NCBI RefSeq assembly: GCF_002939945.1 | Contig: NZ_MDEB01000001.1 | Coordinates: 1,229,606 to 1,293,605 of the forward strand | Direction: 5' to 3' | Source of the DNA: Xanthomonas arboricola pv. populi | GTDB taxonomy: Bacteria > Pseudomonadota > Gammaproteobacteria > Xanthomonadales > Xanthomonadaceae | Length of the DNA stretch: 64,000 nt | In this document: one piece after another, positions 1-8,653 of the stretch | How the letters are laid out: the number at the start of each line of letters is the position of its first letter | Position numbering within the stretch: position 1 is the first letter of the stretch | Notes under the pieces: generated by a model | Seen by the model: the letters and a program-made list of their open reading frames with translations, nothing else | Databases searched by the model: none | Told to the model about the DNA's origin: nothing | Position numbers and translations under genes: made by a program

Positions 1-109
1 CAAAAACCACCGCGCTCACTCCCGTTTCGTTATCCCTCACTGATGCGCTCGCAATGCACTCGGTGTATCTGCGCATTGCATTCGACATCGGCAAGCAGGT
101 GCAATGCGC

Positions 110-1477
110 TCAGAGAATGTAGCGGCTCAGGTCCGGGTCCTGCACCAGCTCGCCGAGCTGCGCATCGACATAGGCCGCATCGACGGTGACGCTCTGCCCG
201 TCGCGATCCGGTGCCTCGTAGCTCAGCACATCGAGCAGACGCTCCAGCACCGTGTGCAGGCGGCGCGCGCCGATGTTTTCCTGCCGCTCGTTGACCTGCG
301 CGGCGATCTCGGCCAGGCGCTCCACCGCATCGGCGCCGAAGGTCAGGCTCACGCCCTCGGTCTGCAGCAGGGCTTCGTACTGCTTGATCAGCGCCGCCTT
401 GGGCTCGGTGAGGATGCGCACGAAATCGGACTTGGTCAGCGCGGTCAATTCGACGCGGATCGGGAAACGGCCCTGCAATTCGGGAATCAGATCGCTGGGC
501 TTGGCCAGATGGAATGCGCCCGACGCGATGAACAGGATATGGTCGGTCTTGACCGTGCCGTACTTGGTCGACACGTTGGAGCCTTCCACCAGCGGCAGCA
601 GATCGCGCTGCACGCCTTCGCGACTGACATCGCCGCCATTGGAGCCGGCTTCACCCCGCTTGGCGACCTTGTCGATCTCATCGATGAACACGATGCCGTG
701 CTGCTCGCAGGCCTCGATCGCCGCCGTGCGCACATCGTCTTCGTTGACCAGCTTGCCGGCTTCTTCTTCGATCAGCAGCGGGCGCGCGGCCTTGATGGTG
801 AGCTTGCGCTTCTGCGACTTGCCGCTGCCTAGATTGGAGAACATCTGCCGCAGCTGCTGGCCCATTTCTTCCATGCCCGGCGGGGTCATGATGTCCATGC
901 TGGCGTTGACCGCCACTTCCAGCTCGATCTCGCGCTCGTCCAGCTCGCCGTTGCGCAACATGCGGCGGAACTTGATGCGGGTGTCATTGTCCTGCGACGA
1001 GGGCTCGTTGCGCGCCGCCTCCGGATCGAAGCCGATGCCGGCCGCACGGCGCGGCAACAGCGCATCCAGGATGCGATCTTCGGCACGCTCCTCGGCCTGG
1101 TTGCGCACGCGCACCTTGGCCTGTTCACGATACAGCTTGACCGAGGTGTCGGCCAGATCGCGAATGATCTGCTCCACATCCTTGCCGACATAGCCGACTT
1201 CGGTAAAGCGCGTGGCTTCGACCTTGACGAACGGCGCATTGGCCAACGTGGCCAGACGCCGCGCGATCTCGGTCTTGCCGACGCCGGTCGGACCGATCAT
1301 CAGGATGTTCTTGGGCATCACTTCGTTGCGCAGCTCTTCGGGCAGCTGCATGCGGCGCCAGCGATTGCGCAGCGCGATGGCAACCGCACGCTTGGCGTCG
1401 TGCTGGCCGACGATATGACGGTCGAGCTCCTGCACGATTTCGCGCGGAGTCATGGTGGCGGTATCGATGTTGGGCAT
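110..1477 (-). CDS. hslU: HslU, ATPase subunit of the HslVU protease
   Basis: This is the AAA+ unfoldase that feeds substrates to the HslV peptidase in the cytoplasm. The 455-residue protein carries Walker A (GPTGVGKT, residues 62-69), a Walker B FIDEID segment near residue 260 and the inserted I domain between them. It ends in the family C-terminal tail DLSRYIL, which docks into HslV and activates it. The length is close to that of the E. coli protein (443). The gene lies 109 bp downstream of hslV and is probably co-transcribed with it. No clear Shine-Dalgarno precedes the ATG, because a GGGAATCG-type repeat abuts the start codon. Identification is secure. Confidence 0.98.
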   Translation of the reverse strand: MPNIDTATMTPREIVQELDRHIVGQHDAKRAVAIALRNRWRRMQLPEELRNEVMPKNILMIGPTGVGKTEIARRLATLANAPFVKVEATRFTEVGYVGKDVEQIIRDLADTSVKLYREQAKVRVRNQAEERAEDRILDALLPRRAAGIGFDPEAARNEPSSQDNDTRIKFRRMLRNGELDEREIELEVAVNASMDIMTPPGMEEMGQQLRQMFSNLGSGKSQKRKLTIKAARPLLIEEEAGKLVNEDDVRTAAIEACEQHGIVFIDEIDKVAKRGEAGSNGGDVSREGVQRDLLPLVEGSNVSTKYGTVKTDHILFIASGAFHLAKPSDLIPELQGRFPIRVELTALTKSDFVRILTEPKAALIKQYEALLQTEGVSLTFGADAVERLAEIAAQVNERQENIGARRLHTVLERLLDVLSYEAPDRDGQSVTVDAAYVDAQLGELVQDPDLSRYIL

Positions 1478-1586
1478 TGGGGAATCGAGAATGGGGAAAG
1501 GGGAATCGCAAGCGCGAAATCAAGAGCCTATGTCGTCGGAGTGGAACCAAAACCGCTGTTGCGATTCCCGATTCCCCACTCCCGAT
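1478..1586. repeat. GGGAATCG-type inverted repeat between hslV and hslU
   Basis: The 109-bp spacer begins with several GGGGAATCG-like words (1478-1510) and ends with their reverse complements (about 1560-1586). The transcript could therefore fold into a long stem between the hslV stop and the hslU start. The same word appears at 6371-6400 (one arm) and 53421-53519 (two arms). Confidence 0.7.
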
Positions 1587-2138
1587 TCACAGCTCTTCGA
1601 CCACCACATTGCGATTGGTATAAATGCAGATATCGCCGGCGATGTTGATCGCTTCGGTGGCGATGGTCTTGGCATCGAGCTCGGTGTGCGCCAGCAGCGC
1701 GCGGGCGGCCGACAAGGCGTACGAGCCGCCCGAACCGATGGCGATGATGCCGTCTTCCGGTTCGATCACATCGCCGGTACCGCTGATGATCAGCGAGGTC
1801 TCCTTGTCGGCGACCGCAAGCAGGGCTTCGAGCTTGCCCAGGCGGCGCTCGGTGCGCCAATCCTTGGCCAGCTCCACGGCGGCACGGGTCAGTTGCCCAT
1901 GCTTGTCCAGCTTGGCTTCGAACAGCTCGAACAAGGTGAACGCATCGGCGGCGGCGCCGGCGAAACCGGCCAGCACCTGCCCCTCGCGGCCGAGCCGGCG
2001 CACCTTGCGCGCATTGCCCTTCATGACGGTGTGGCCGAGGGTGACCTGGCCATCGCCGGCAACGGCGACATGCCCACCACGCCGAACCGAAATGATGGTG
2101 GTGGCGTGAACGATGTTGGGGTTCTGGCTGGGGTCCAT
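1587..2138 (-). CDS. hslV: HslV, peptidase subunit of the HslVU protease
   Basis: This is the proteasome-like threonine peptidase that forms the proteolytic chamber of HslVU. The 183-residue product has the catalytic N-terminal signature TTIISVRR starting at Thr13. A 12-residue propeptide must therefore be removed to expose the nucleophile, whereas in E. coli only Met is removed. The start is fixed by an excellent Shine-Dalgarno (GGAGGA, 2142-2147) and by a heat-shock-type promoter just upstream. A longer in-frame reading to 2333 has no support. hslU follows downstream. Confidence 0.97.
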   Translation of the reverse strand: MDPSQNPNIVHATTIISVRRGGHVAVAGDGQVTLGHTVMKGNARKVRRLGREGQVLAGFAGAAADAFTLFELFEAKLDKHGQLTRAAVELAKDWRTERRLGKLEALLAVADKETSLIISGTGDVIEPEDGIIAIGSGGSYALSAARALLAHTELDAKTIATEAINIAGDICIYTNRNVVVEEL

Positions 2139-2161
2139 GGGTCCTCCGGGGGTTTCCAAAG

Positions 2162-2190
2162 AGGTGGGGACGCCCCTGCCGGGTTCAAGC
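2162..2190 (-). promoter_or_regulatory. Candidate sigma-32 (RpoH) promoter of hslVU
   Basis: Read on the minus strand, CTTGAA (2184-2189) is followed after 14 bases by CCCCAC (2164-2169). This closely matches the sigma-32 pattern CTTGAA-N11-16-CCCCAT. It would place the transcript start roughly 20 bases before the hslV ATG, leaving a short leader that contains the GGAGGA site. Heat-shock control of hslVU is well known in other proteobacteria; here it is inferred from sequence. Confidence 0.7.
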
Positions 2191-2406
2191 ATGCTGCGAC
2201 CATGCGCCGCATCGAAGGGGGGCGAGCGCGCCCACGCACGCCGCAGCGTGCGCACGTCACCGCCGCCGGCACGCTTGCGGCGGATCGGCACTCGCAAGCT
2301 TGCTTCAAGCAGTTGTGCTGCGGGTTCCTGCACGGCATTGGGCGTGCCATTGGCTGATCCATCGCCCTCCCCCCCTCAAGCCACACGTCTGTCCTACAGG
2401 AAGATG

Positions 2407-2895
2407 TCAATCACGCTCAGTCCCCGCAACGCGATCCGCGCGACACGCGTAACAGCCCTGACGTGCGTGATGCAAATGCACATAGGCGATCTGCGCCTCG
2501 TCCAGACACGCGTGCAGCCACGCTGCGACGTGTTCGCCTGCACACACCTCGGCGGTCACCAGATGATGGCGATGATCGTAAGCCCGTAGCGAGATCAGCC
2601 GCGATCGGATCGCAGCCGGCACTGCATCTGGTTCCAGCTGCGCAAGCACCGCTGTGGCACGCACAAAGATCGGCCCGCTCGCGCGGTAAGGCGAATCGGC
2701 AGCTTGATGTAGATACGGCAGCAGCAGCAACTGCTCACCTGCGCGCGCATCCTGCAGGCTGACACGACACGGAAATCCGTGATCGGCATCGGCGATCACG
2801 CGCACTGCTTGGTGATTGGTCAACGCAACGTCATCGAGTCCGTGCAGATGGGCGAACAATGCCGGATCGAGCCCTGTCAAACGAAACGAGGTCAT
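2407..2895 (-). CDS. DUF1203 family protein
   Basis: A 162-residue cytoplasmic protein of unknown function. It matches the DUF1203 pattern: an N-terminal FRLTGLD segment, a central GFPCRVSLQDA motif, then a short spacer leading to DSPYRASGPIF. The ATG at 2895 is preferred over an in-frame start at 2964 because GGAAG sits six bases ahead of it and the FRLTGL beginning is typical of the family. There is no signal peptide or membrane segment. The gene lies between hslVU and xerC in the same orientation, with gaps of over 230 bp on both sides, so it is probably its own transcription unit. Confidence 0.85.
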   Translation of the reverse strand: MTSFRLTGLDPALFAHLHGLDDVALTNHQAVRVIADADHGFPCRVSLQDARAGEQLLLLPYLHQAADSPYRASGPIFVRATAVLAQLEPDAVPAAIRSRLISLRAYDHRHHLVTAEVCAGEHVAAWLHACLDEAQIAYVHLHHARQGCYACRADRVAGTERD

Positions 2896-3128
2896 GGCGA
2901 TCTTCCAGAGGTGGAAGCACAGCGTGACGCGCGCATGCCGGCCCTGCTCGCCGTCTTCGGACATGGCAGCGCCCGAGTGCGCTCAAGCCCCTCTCCGGGG
3001 GGAGAGTGTCTTGAGCGTGCGGTGGTCGGTCAGCGAGGTGCATCAACTGCCTGTGGCTGTACATCACGCAATCGGCAAATCCTTACGCTGCGCACCAGTC
3101 AATCGCAGCATCGGGCACTGCGTGCCAC

Positions 3129-4016
3129 TTACCCGGCAGCTTTCTTGCGCTTGGCCCGTGGGTGCGCGGCGTCGTAGACCTTGGCCAGATGCTGGAAATC
3201 CAGATGCGTGTAGATCTGCGTGGTGGCGATGTCGGAATGGCCAAGCAACTCCTGCACGCCGCGCAGATCGCCGGAGGATTCGAGGATGTGGCTGGCAAAA
3301 CTGTGCCGCAGCATATGCGGATGCACGTCCTTGAACATGCCCTGGCGTACCGCCAGTTGCTTGATGCGGATCTGCACTGCGCGTTGCGAAATGGCTCCGC
3401 CGGCGCGGCCGGGGAATACATGCGTGTCGGCACGCCCGCCGCTGTCGCGCAGCCATTGACGCAACGCGCCGATCGCATGCGACCCCACCGGCACCAGGCG
3501 CTGCTTGCCGCCCTTGCCGAGCACCATCACCAACCCGCTGTCCAGATCCAGATCGCGCCAGCGCAGCGCGCAGAGCTCGCTCAAGCGCAGCCCGGACGAA
3601 TAGAACAACTCCAGCAAGGCGCGATCGCGCAGGCCCAGTGGCGCATCGGTCGGCACTTCGACCAGACGCACCGCCTCATCGGCATCCAGTACCTGCGGCA
3701 ATTTACGTGGCGCCTTGGGCGCACGCAGCGCCGCGGCAGGGCTTGCGGCGATGCGGCCATGCTTGAGCAACCAGGCGTAGTAACTGCGGCATGCCGACAG
3801 GCGACGCTGCAGGCTCTTGGGCGACAACCCGCGCCGGTGCTCGGCCGCGACGAATTGCCGCAACTGTGCGCTCTCCAGCTGCGCAACATCGTCGATGGCC
3901 TGTTCGCCGGCCCAACCCACCAACGCGGCAAGATCGCGCCGATAGGCATCCAGCGTATGCGCAGACACCTGCCGCTCGACCTGCAGATACGCCAGGAAAT
4001 CGTCGACCGACGCCAC
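3129..4016 (-). CDS. xerC: Tyrosine recombinase XerC
   Basis: XerC acts with XerD at dif to resolve chromosome dimers. With the GTG start at 4016 the protein is 295 residues, against 298 in E. coli. All catalytic residues are visible: Arg144 (SGLRLSE), Lys171 (GKGGKQR), His234 and Arg237 (HMLRH), His260 (LLGHS) and nucleophile Tyr269 (QIYTH). The N-terminal SAM-like core-binding domain covers about residues 1-90. The GTG is preceded by GAGGAG at good spacing; an ATG at 4073 would add 19 unlikely residues. It is the last gene of the lptM-dapF-DUF484-xerC cluster, the order also found in E. coli. Confidence 0.96.
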   Translation of the reverse strand: MASVDDFLAYLQVERQVSAHTLDAYRRDLAALVGWAGEQAIDDVAQLESAQLRQFVAAEHRRGLSPKSLQRRLSACRSYYAWLLKHGRIAASPAAALRAPKAPRKLPQVLDADEAVRLVEVPTDAPLGLRDRALLELFYSSGLRLSELCALRWRDLDLDSGLVMVLGKGGKQRLVPVGSHAIGALRQWLRDSGGRADTHVFPGRAGGAISQRAVQIRIKQLAVRQGMFKDVHPHMLRHSFASHILESSGDLRGVQELLGHSDIATTQIYTHLDFQHLAKVYDAAHPRAKRKKAAG

Positions 4017-4094
4017 TTCAGGCTCCTCGCTGCCGCACCATCTGCGCGGCCATCCAGCGCAGGCTGCACGCATCGGCGCACCCCGCGTTGCGCA

Positions 4095-4766
4095 TCATGT
4101 GTCGAAGCGCTGCAATGCCACGCTCAAGGACTCGCCCATCATGCGCAGGAACAAGGTACCCATGCCGGGATAGAAGCGATTGGCGTCGCTGCTGCCGACC
4201 GCAATCAGGCCGATGCCGGGCAACGGCAGCAGCGCGGTGGATTGCACATCGGCGGCCTGGCCGGCATACAGCAGCGCGTGCTTTTCTGCCTGCAGGCGGC
4301 CGCAGATCGGCTCGCCGTCGCCCAGGCAATCGCGGAACGGGGCAAGCCGCGCGTCATCGGCGGCAATGACCTGCAGCCAGTCGGCGTCCAGACCGGCGAC
4401 CGGCTTGAGCAACACCAACCGCACCAGTTCGCCGTTGAAATCTTCCGCCAGCGAGGCGGCCATCGCCTTGAGCGTGTCGGCCGCGCTGGTCTGGCGCATC
4501 AGCGCCAGGGTCAGTTGATGCGTGCGCACGGCCAGGCGCTCGTTGTCCTGCGCATTGTGGCCAAGCTCGTGCAGGCGCCGCGACAGTTCGCGATTCTTGT
4601 CGCGCAGCACTTCCAGCTGATAGGTGGCCAGCGACGCGGTCGGGCCGTCGTCGCGCGGCACCAGCAAACTCACCGCCAGGTCCGGGAACTGTTTGAGGAA
4701 GGTCGGGTGGCGCCGCAACCAGGTTGCCACTTCGTGCGCGCTGAATGTATCCGTGTTCTCGCTCAT
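4095..4766 (-). CDS. DUF484 family GAF-like protein
   Basis: A 223-residue protein of the DUF484 family, encoded between dapF and xerC in many gammaproteobacteria. A helical N-terminal part (about 1-85) contains the family's VATWLRRHPTFL motif and a coiled-coil stretch. A GAF-like domain follows to the C-terminus. Its biochemical role is not established. Its ATG overlaps the dapF stop by one base (TGATG on the minus strand), a strong sign of translational coupling. Confidence 0.9.
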   Translation of the reverse strand: MSENTDTFSAHEVATWLRRHPTFLKQFPDLAVSLLVPRDDGPTASLATYQLEVLRDKNRELSRRLHELGHNAQDNERLAVRTHQLTLALMRQTSAADTLKAMAASLAEDFNGELVRLVLLKPVAGLDADWLQVIAADDARLAPFRDCLGDGEPICGRLQAEKHALLYAGQAADVQSTALLPLPGIGLIAVGSSDANRFYPGMGTLFLRMMGESLSVALQRFDT

Positions 4767-5617
4767 CAGTTCCACTCTCCATCGAAGACGAACACGGCCG
4801 GACCGGACATCACCACGTGCTGTTGATCGCCGGCCCAGCGGATGCGCAGTTCGCCGCCGGGCAAGGACACCTGCACGTCGCGTTCGACACGGCCGCGCTG
4901 CATCAGCACCACCGCCGCCGCACACGCGCCGCTGCCGCAGGCCAGGGTTTCGCCGACGCCGCGCTCGAACACGCGCAGGCGCACGTGCGTCGGGTCGACA
5001 ACCTGCACAAAACCGACATTGACCGAATCGGGGAACGCGGCGTTCTGCTGCAACAAGGCGCCGACGCGCTCCACCGGCGCCGCATCCACGCGCCCCACTT
5101 CCAATACCGCATGCGGGTTGCCCATCGACACCGCGCCAAAGCGCACGGTTTCGCCATGCACCGGCAGCGCGTATTCCTCGCGCGCGCGCGCAAAGCCGGC
5201 CAGCGGGATCTGTGTGGGCTCGAATTGCGGCACGCCCATCGCCACCGCATAAGTGCCGGCGTCCAGACGTTGCACGCGGTGGGAAGTGAACGGGCTATCG
5301 ATGACGAAATCATCGCCCTGCGCGGTGCCGTCGCGCACCAGCCAGGCCGCCACACAGCGCGCGCCGTTGCCGCATTGGCGCGCGGCCGTGCCGTCGGAAT
5401 TCCAGATGCCGTACGCGGCCACCGCCTCGCCGCTACGTGGGGCTTCGATGGTCAGGATCTGGTCGCAGCCCACCCCGAAATGGCGATCGGCCAGACGTGC
5501 GGCCAGCGCGGCGTCCGGCGGCGGCGTGCCGTCGCGCAGGTCCAGCACCACGAAATCGTTGCCGGCGCCATGCATTTTGGTGAAACGCAGACGCTCGCTG
5601 CGACCGTCAGCGCTCAT
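4766..5617 (-). CDS. dapF: Diaminopimelate epimerase
   Basis: Converts LL- to meso-diaminopimelate for lysine and peptidoglycan synthesis in the cytoplasm. The 283-residue protein shows the [11 protein letters not shown] beginning. Both catalytic cysteines are present, at Cys82 in RQCGNGAR and near residue 226 in ACGSGAC, within the two-fold repeated epimerase fold. The start at 5617 overlaps the last 11 bases of the upstream lipoprotein gene, and the stop overlaps the next gene. These overlaps show a tightly packed operon. Confidence 0.98.
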   Translation of the reverse strand: MSADGRSERLRFTKMHGAGNDFVVLDLRDGTPPPDAALAARLADRHFGVGCDQILTIEAPRSGEAVAAYGIWNSDGTAARQCGNGARCVAAWLVRDGTAQGDDFVIDSPFTSHRVQRLDAGTYAVAMGVPQFEPTQIPLAGFARAREEYALPVHGETVRFGAVSMGNPHAVLEVGRVDAAPVERVGALLQQNAAFPDSVNVGFVQVVDPTHVRLRVFERGVGETLACGSGACAAAVVLMQRGRVERDVQVSLPGGELRIRWAGDQQHVVMSGPAVFVFDGEWN

Positions 5618-5861
5618 TGCCGCTGCTAGCGGGCTGGTCGGTGGTGGGCGCGGGCTGCGTGTCGGTGTCCACCGGCGCAGGCGCGGGCGAGGACTCATCC
5701 AGCGGTTGCGGCGCGTCCGGCGGCTGCAGCACGGGCTGGGCTTCCACCGGCACCGGCTTCTGCGGCATCACCAGCGGGCCCTTGTTGCCGCAGGCGGCAA
5801 GCAGGACAAAGGTCGCACCAACCAGTGCGAGGCGAACGGATGGTCGGGACAGAAGGCTCAT
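5607..5861 (-). CDS. lptM: LptM-like small lipoprotein (LPS translocon chaperone family)
   Basis: An 84-residue lipoprotein. It has a signal peptide with lipobox LLAAC (Cys at about residue 24), followed directly by the GNKGPL(V)MP motif typical of LptM (formerly YifL). The rest is a proline-rich, acidic tail. In E. coli LptM binds the outer-membrane LptDE complex and helps it mature, and its gene also lies immediately upstream of dapF. The tail here is longer than in the roughly 67-residue E. coli protein. The assignment rests on the motif and the conserved position. Confidence 0.85.
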   Translation of the reverse strand: MSLLSRPSVRLALVGATFVLLAACGNKGPLVMPQKPVPVEAQPVLQPPDAPQPLDESSPAPAPVDTDTQPAPTTDQPASSGNER

Positions 5862-5900
5862 GCGCCGAAGTATAGCCAGAACACCCTGACTGCCGTGCGC

Positions 5901-6299
5901 TCAGCGCGGCGCAGGGATCGCGCGCGGTGGCGGCTCGGGGCGCAGCCACAGCCAGATCGCCACCACCGCCATGCTGCCGATCGACAGGCACTTGACCCAG
6001 AACACCGGCACGCACCACAGCATGATGCCGGCGCAGACGGTCATGGTGAGCGTGGCCATCCACTTGGCCTTGCGACTGACCGCGCGATAGGTCTGCCACT
6101 CGACGATTGCCGGGCCGAAACGCGGGTGCGAGAGCAGCCAGTTGTGCAGCCGCTCGGAGCCGTGCGAGGCGGCCCAGGCGGAAATGAGGATGAACACGGT
6201 CGTCGGCAGGCCGGGCACGAAGATACCGACGATGCCGGTCGCCAGGCTGGCGTAGGCCAGCAACCACCAGGCCCAGCGGAATCGAGTCGGTCGCGTCAT
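5901..6299 (-). CDS. YbaN/DUF454 family inner-membrane protein
   Basis: A 132-residue membrane protein of the DUF454 (YbaN) family. It has a hydrophobic segment containing the GIVGIFVPGLPTT motif, the SERLHNWLLSHPRFG motif, and two further membrane segments near the C-terminus. Its function is unknown. The ATG at 6299 is chosen because the upstream extension reads as random sequence and lies in a repeat-like spacer. It ends 39 bp before lptM on the same strand and may be the first gene of that operon. Confidence 0.88.
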   Translation of the reverse strand: MTRPTRFRWAWWLLAYASLATGIVGIFVPGLPTTVFILISAWAASHGSERLHNWLLSHPRFGPAIVEWQTYRAVSRKAKWMATLTMTVCAGIMLWCVPVFWVKCLSIGSMAVVAIWLWLRPEPPPRAIPAPR

Positions 6300-6402
6300 G
6301 GGTAAATGATACGGCCAGTGGGCGGTGAGGTGGTCCGGGAGTTGGCGTTGGCCCCAGCCACCTGCCCTTACCAATCCCCAATCCCGAATCCCCGCCCCTC
6401 AG

Positions 6403-8544
6403 CTACTTGACCCCAAGCTGATCCAGCACAAACGCATACGACTCGGCGAGTTCGCGGTAGCGGCGGAAACGGCCGGACTTGCCGCCGTGGCCGGCTTCCA
6501 TATTGGTGCGGAAGACGACCGGCTGGGTGCCGGTGTTGTCGTCGCGCAATTTGGCGACCCACTTGGCGGGCTCCCAGTACTGCACCTGCGAATCCCACAG
6601 GCCGGTACCGACGAACAGTGCCGGATAGGCTTGCCTGGTCACGTTGTCGTACGGGGAGTAGGACAGCATGTAGTCGTAATAAGCCTTCTTTTCCGGGTTG
6701 CCCCACTCGTCGTATTCGTTGGTGGTCAGCGGGATGCTGGCATCGAGCATGGTGGTGACCACGTCGACGAACGGTACCTGCGCAACCATCACGCGGTAGT
6801 CCTGCGGGGCCATGTTGGCCACCGCGCCCATCAGCAATCCACCGGCGCTGCCACCGGAGGCGGCGACACGATCCTTGGCGGCATAGCCCTGCGCCACCAA
6901 GCCGCGGGTGACGTCGATGAAGTCGGTGAAGGTGTTCTTCTTGTGCAGCAGCTTGCCGTCGTCGTACCACTGGCGGCCCATTTCCTGGCCGCCGCGGATG
7001 TGCGCGATGGCATACACCACGCCACGGTCCAGCAGGCTGATCGCCGGCAGATTGAAGGCCGGGTCCATCGACATGCCGTAGCTGCCGTAGGCGTACTGGA
7101 ACAACGCCGCAGTGCCGTCCTTCTTGAAGCCCTGCTTGTACACCAGCGACACCGGCACCTTGACGCCGTCGCGCGCGGTCACCCAGACGCGCTCGGTCAC
7201 GTACTTGCCGGCATCGTAGCCAATCACCGGCTGCTGCTTGAGCAGCTTGCGCTCGCCGGTCTGCGTATTGAGCTCATAGGTGGTGGCCGGCGTGGTCAGC
7301 GAGGTGTAGCTGTAGCGCAACCATGCGGTGTCCGGCTCGGAATTGACCGCCAGTCCCATCGAATACGCAGGCTCGTCGACCTTGACGTATTGCGGCTCCC
7401 CCGCAAGAGCCCCCACATCCATGTGCGGACTGTTGAATTGAAGGCGCACGCGCTCCAGCCCGCCGGAGCGCTCTTCGATGGCGGTGAAGCCATCGAACAG
7501 CTCGAAGTTTTCGATATAGACCTTGTCATCGTGCGCCACCCAATCGGTCCACTGCTTGCGCGTGGTCGCATCGGTGGGTGCGGTCACCAGCTTGAAATTC
7601 TTGGCGCCATCGGCATTGGTGCGGATCACCCAACGGCCATCGAAATGCTCGGGGTGATATTCGACATTGCGTTCGCGCTTGGCCAGCAAGGTGAAACGCT
7701 CGGGATTGTCGGCCGGCGCGTAGCGCGATTCGGACGATACCGTGCTTTCCACGCCGATCACGATGTACTTGTCGTCGCGGGTACGGCCGATGCCCATGTA
7801 GAAGCTGTCGTCCTTCTCCTCATAGACCAGCACGTCGTCCTTGGAGGGCGTGCCCAGCACGTGCTTTTTCACGCGCACGGTGAGCAGCGTTTCCGGATCG
7901 TTTTCGACATAGAACAGGGTCTTGTTGTCGTCGGCCCAGACCACGTTGGCCGACACGCCTTCTACCGTATCGGGGTAGATCTCGCCGGTGTCCAGATTCT
8001 TGAAACGGATCGTGTACTGGCGACGGCCCACCGCATCGTCGGCCCAGGCCAGGATGCGATTGTCCTGGCTGACTTCCGCATCGCCGACGCTGAAGTAGCC
8101 CTTGCCCTGCGCCATCTGGTTGACGTCGAGCAGGATCTGCTCCGGCGCCTCCATGCTGCCCTTGCGGCGCGCCTGGATCGGGTAGTCCTTGCCGGCCTCG
8201 AAGCGCGTGTAATACCAGTAGCCCCGCTCGCGATACGGCACGCTGGCATCGTCCTGCTTGATGCGCCCGACGATCTCGGTATACAGCGTGTCTTCCAGTG
8301 GCTTGAGCGGCGCCATCAGCGTGTCGGTGTAGGCGTTCTCGGCGTTGAGATAGGCCAGCATCGCCTTGTCCTCGCGCTTGTCGTCGCGCAGCCAGTAATA
8401 GTCGTCGTTGCGGGTGGCGCCGAACGGGGCCTTGACCACATGCGGACGCTTGGCCACGTCCGGCGGCGACGGGAGAGCTGCGAAGGCGGAAGGAACGGAT
8501 GTGGTCATCAGGCTGGCGATCAAAAGAGTGAGGACAGGTTTCAT
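6403..8544 (-). CDS. ptrB: Exported oligopeptidase B (S9A serine peptidase)
   Basis: A 713-residue serine peptidase that cleaves short peptides after basic residues. It has a signal peptide ending around residue 22 (AFA), then a seven-bladed propeller, then an alpha/beta-hydrolase domain. The serine motif GGSAGG lies near residue 563. The oligopeptidase B hallmark around the catalytic Asp (WDSQVQYWEPAKW) is near 650, and the histidine motif EAGHGG is near 686. E. coli PtrB has no signal peptide, so export to the periplasm is a notable difference. It is divergent from the aminotransferase gene, 109 bp apart. Confidence 0.93.
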   Translation of the reverse strand: MKPVLTLLIASLMTTSVPSAFAALPSPPDVAKRPHVVKAPFGATRNDDYYWLRDDKREDKAMLAYLNAENAYTDTLMAPLKPLEDTLYTEIVGRIKQDDASVPYRERGYWYYTRFEAGKDYPIQARRKGSMEAPEQILLDVNQMAQGKGYFSVGDAEVSQDNRILAWADDAVGRRQYTIRFKNLDTGEIYPDTVEGVSANVVWADDNKTLFYVENDPETLLTVRVKKHVLGTPSKDDVLVYEEKDDSFYMGIGRTRDDKYIVIGVESTVSSESRYAPADNPERFTLLAKRERNVEYHPEHFDGRWVIRTNADGAKNFKLVTAPTDATTRKQWTDWVAHDDKVYIENFELFDGFTAIEERSGGLERVRLQFNSPHMDVGALAGEPQYVKVDEPAYSMGLAVNSEPDTAWLRYSYTSLTTPATTYELNTQTGERKLLKQQPVIGYDAGKYVTERVWVTARDGVKVPVSLVYKQGFKKDGTAALFQYAYGSYGMSMDPAFNLPAISLLDRGVVYAIAHIRGGQEMGRQWYDDGKLLHKKNTFTDFIDVTRGLVAQGYAAKDRVAASGGSAGGLLMGAVANMAPQDYRVMVAQVPFVDVVTTMLDASIPLTTNEYDEWGNPEKKAYYDYMLSYSPYDNVTRQAYPALFVGTGLWDSQVQYWEPAKWVAKLRDDNTGTQPVVFRTNMEAGHGGKSGRFRRYRELAESYAFVLDQLGVK

Positions 8545-8653
8545 CAGATTGGGGTCCGTTGGATGAACGCAATGCCATCCCAGCGCCCGAGTGTGGAAGA
8601 GGCCGGCCGGGAGCGTCATGTGCCCGAGGTCATGCTGCTCTATCCTCTTCGTC

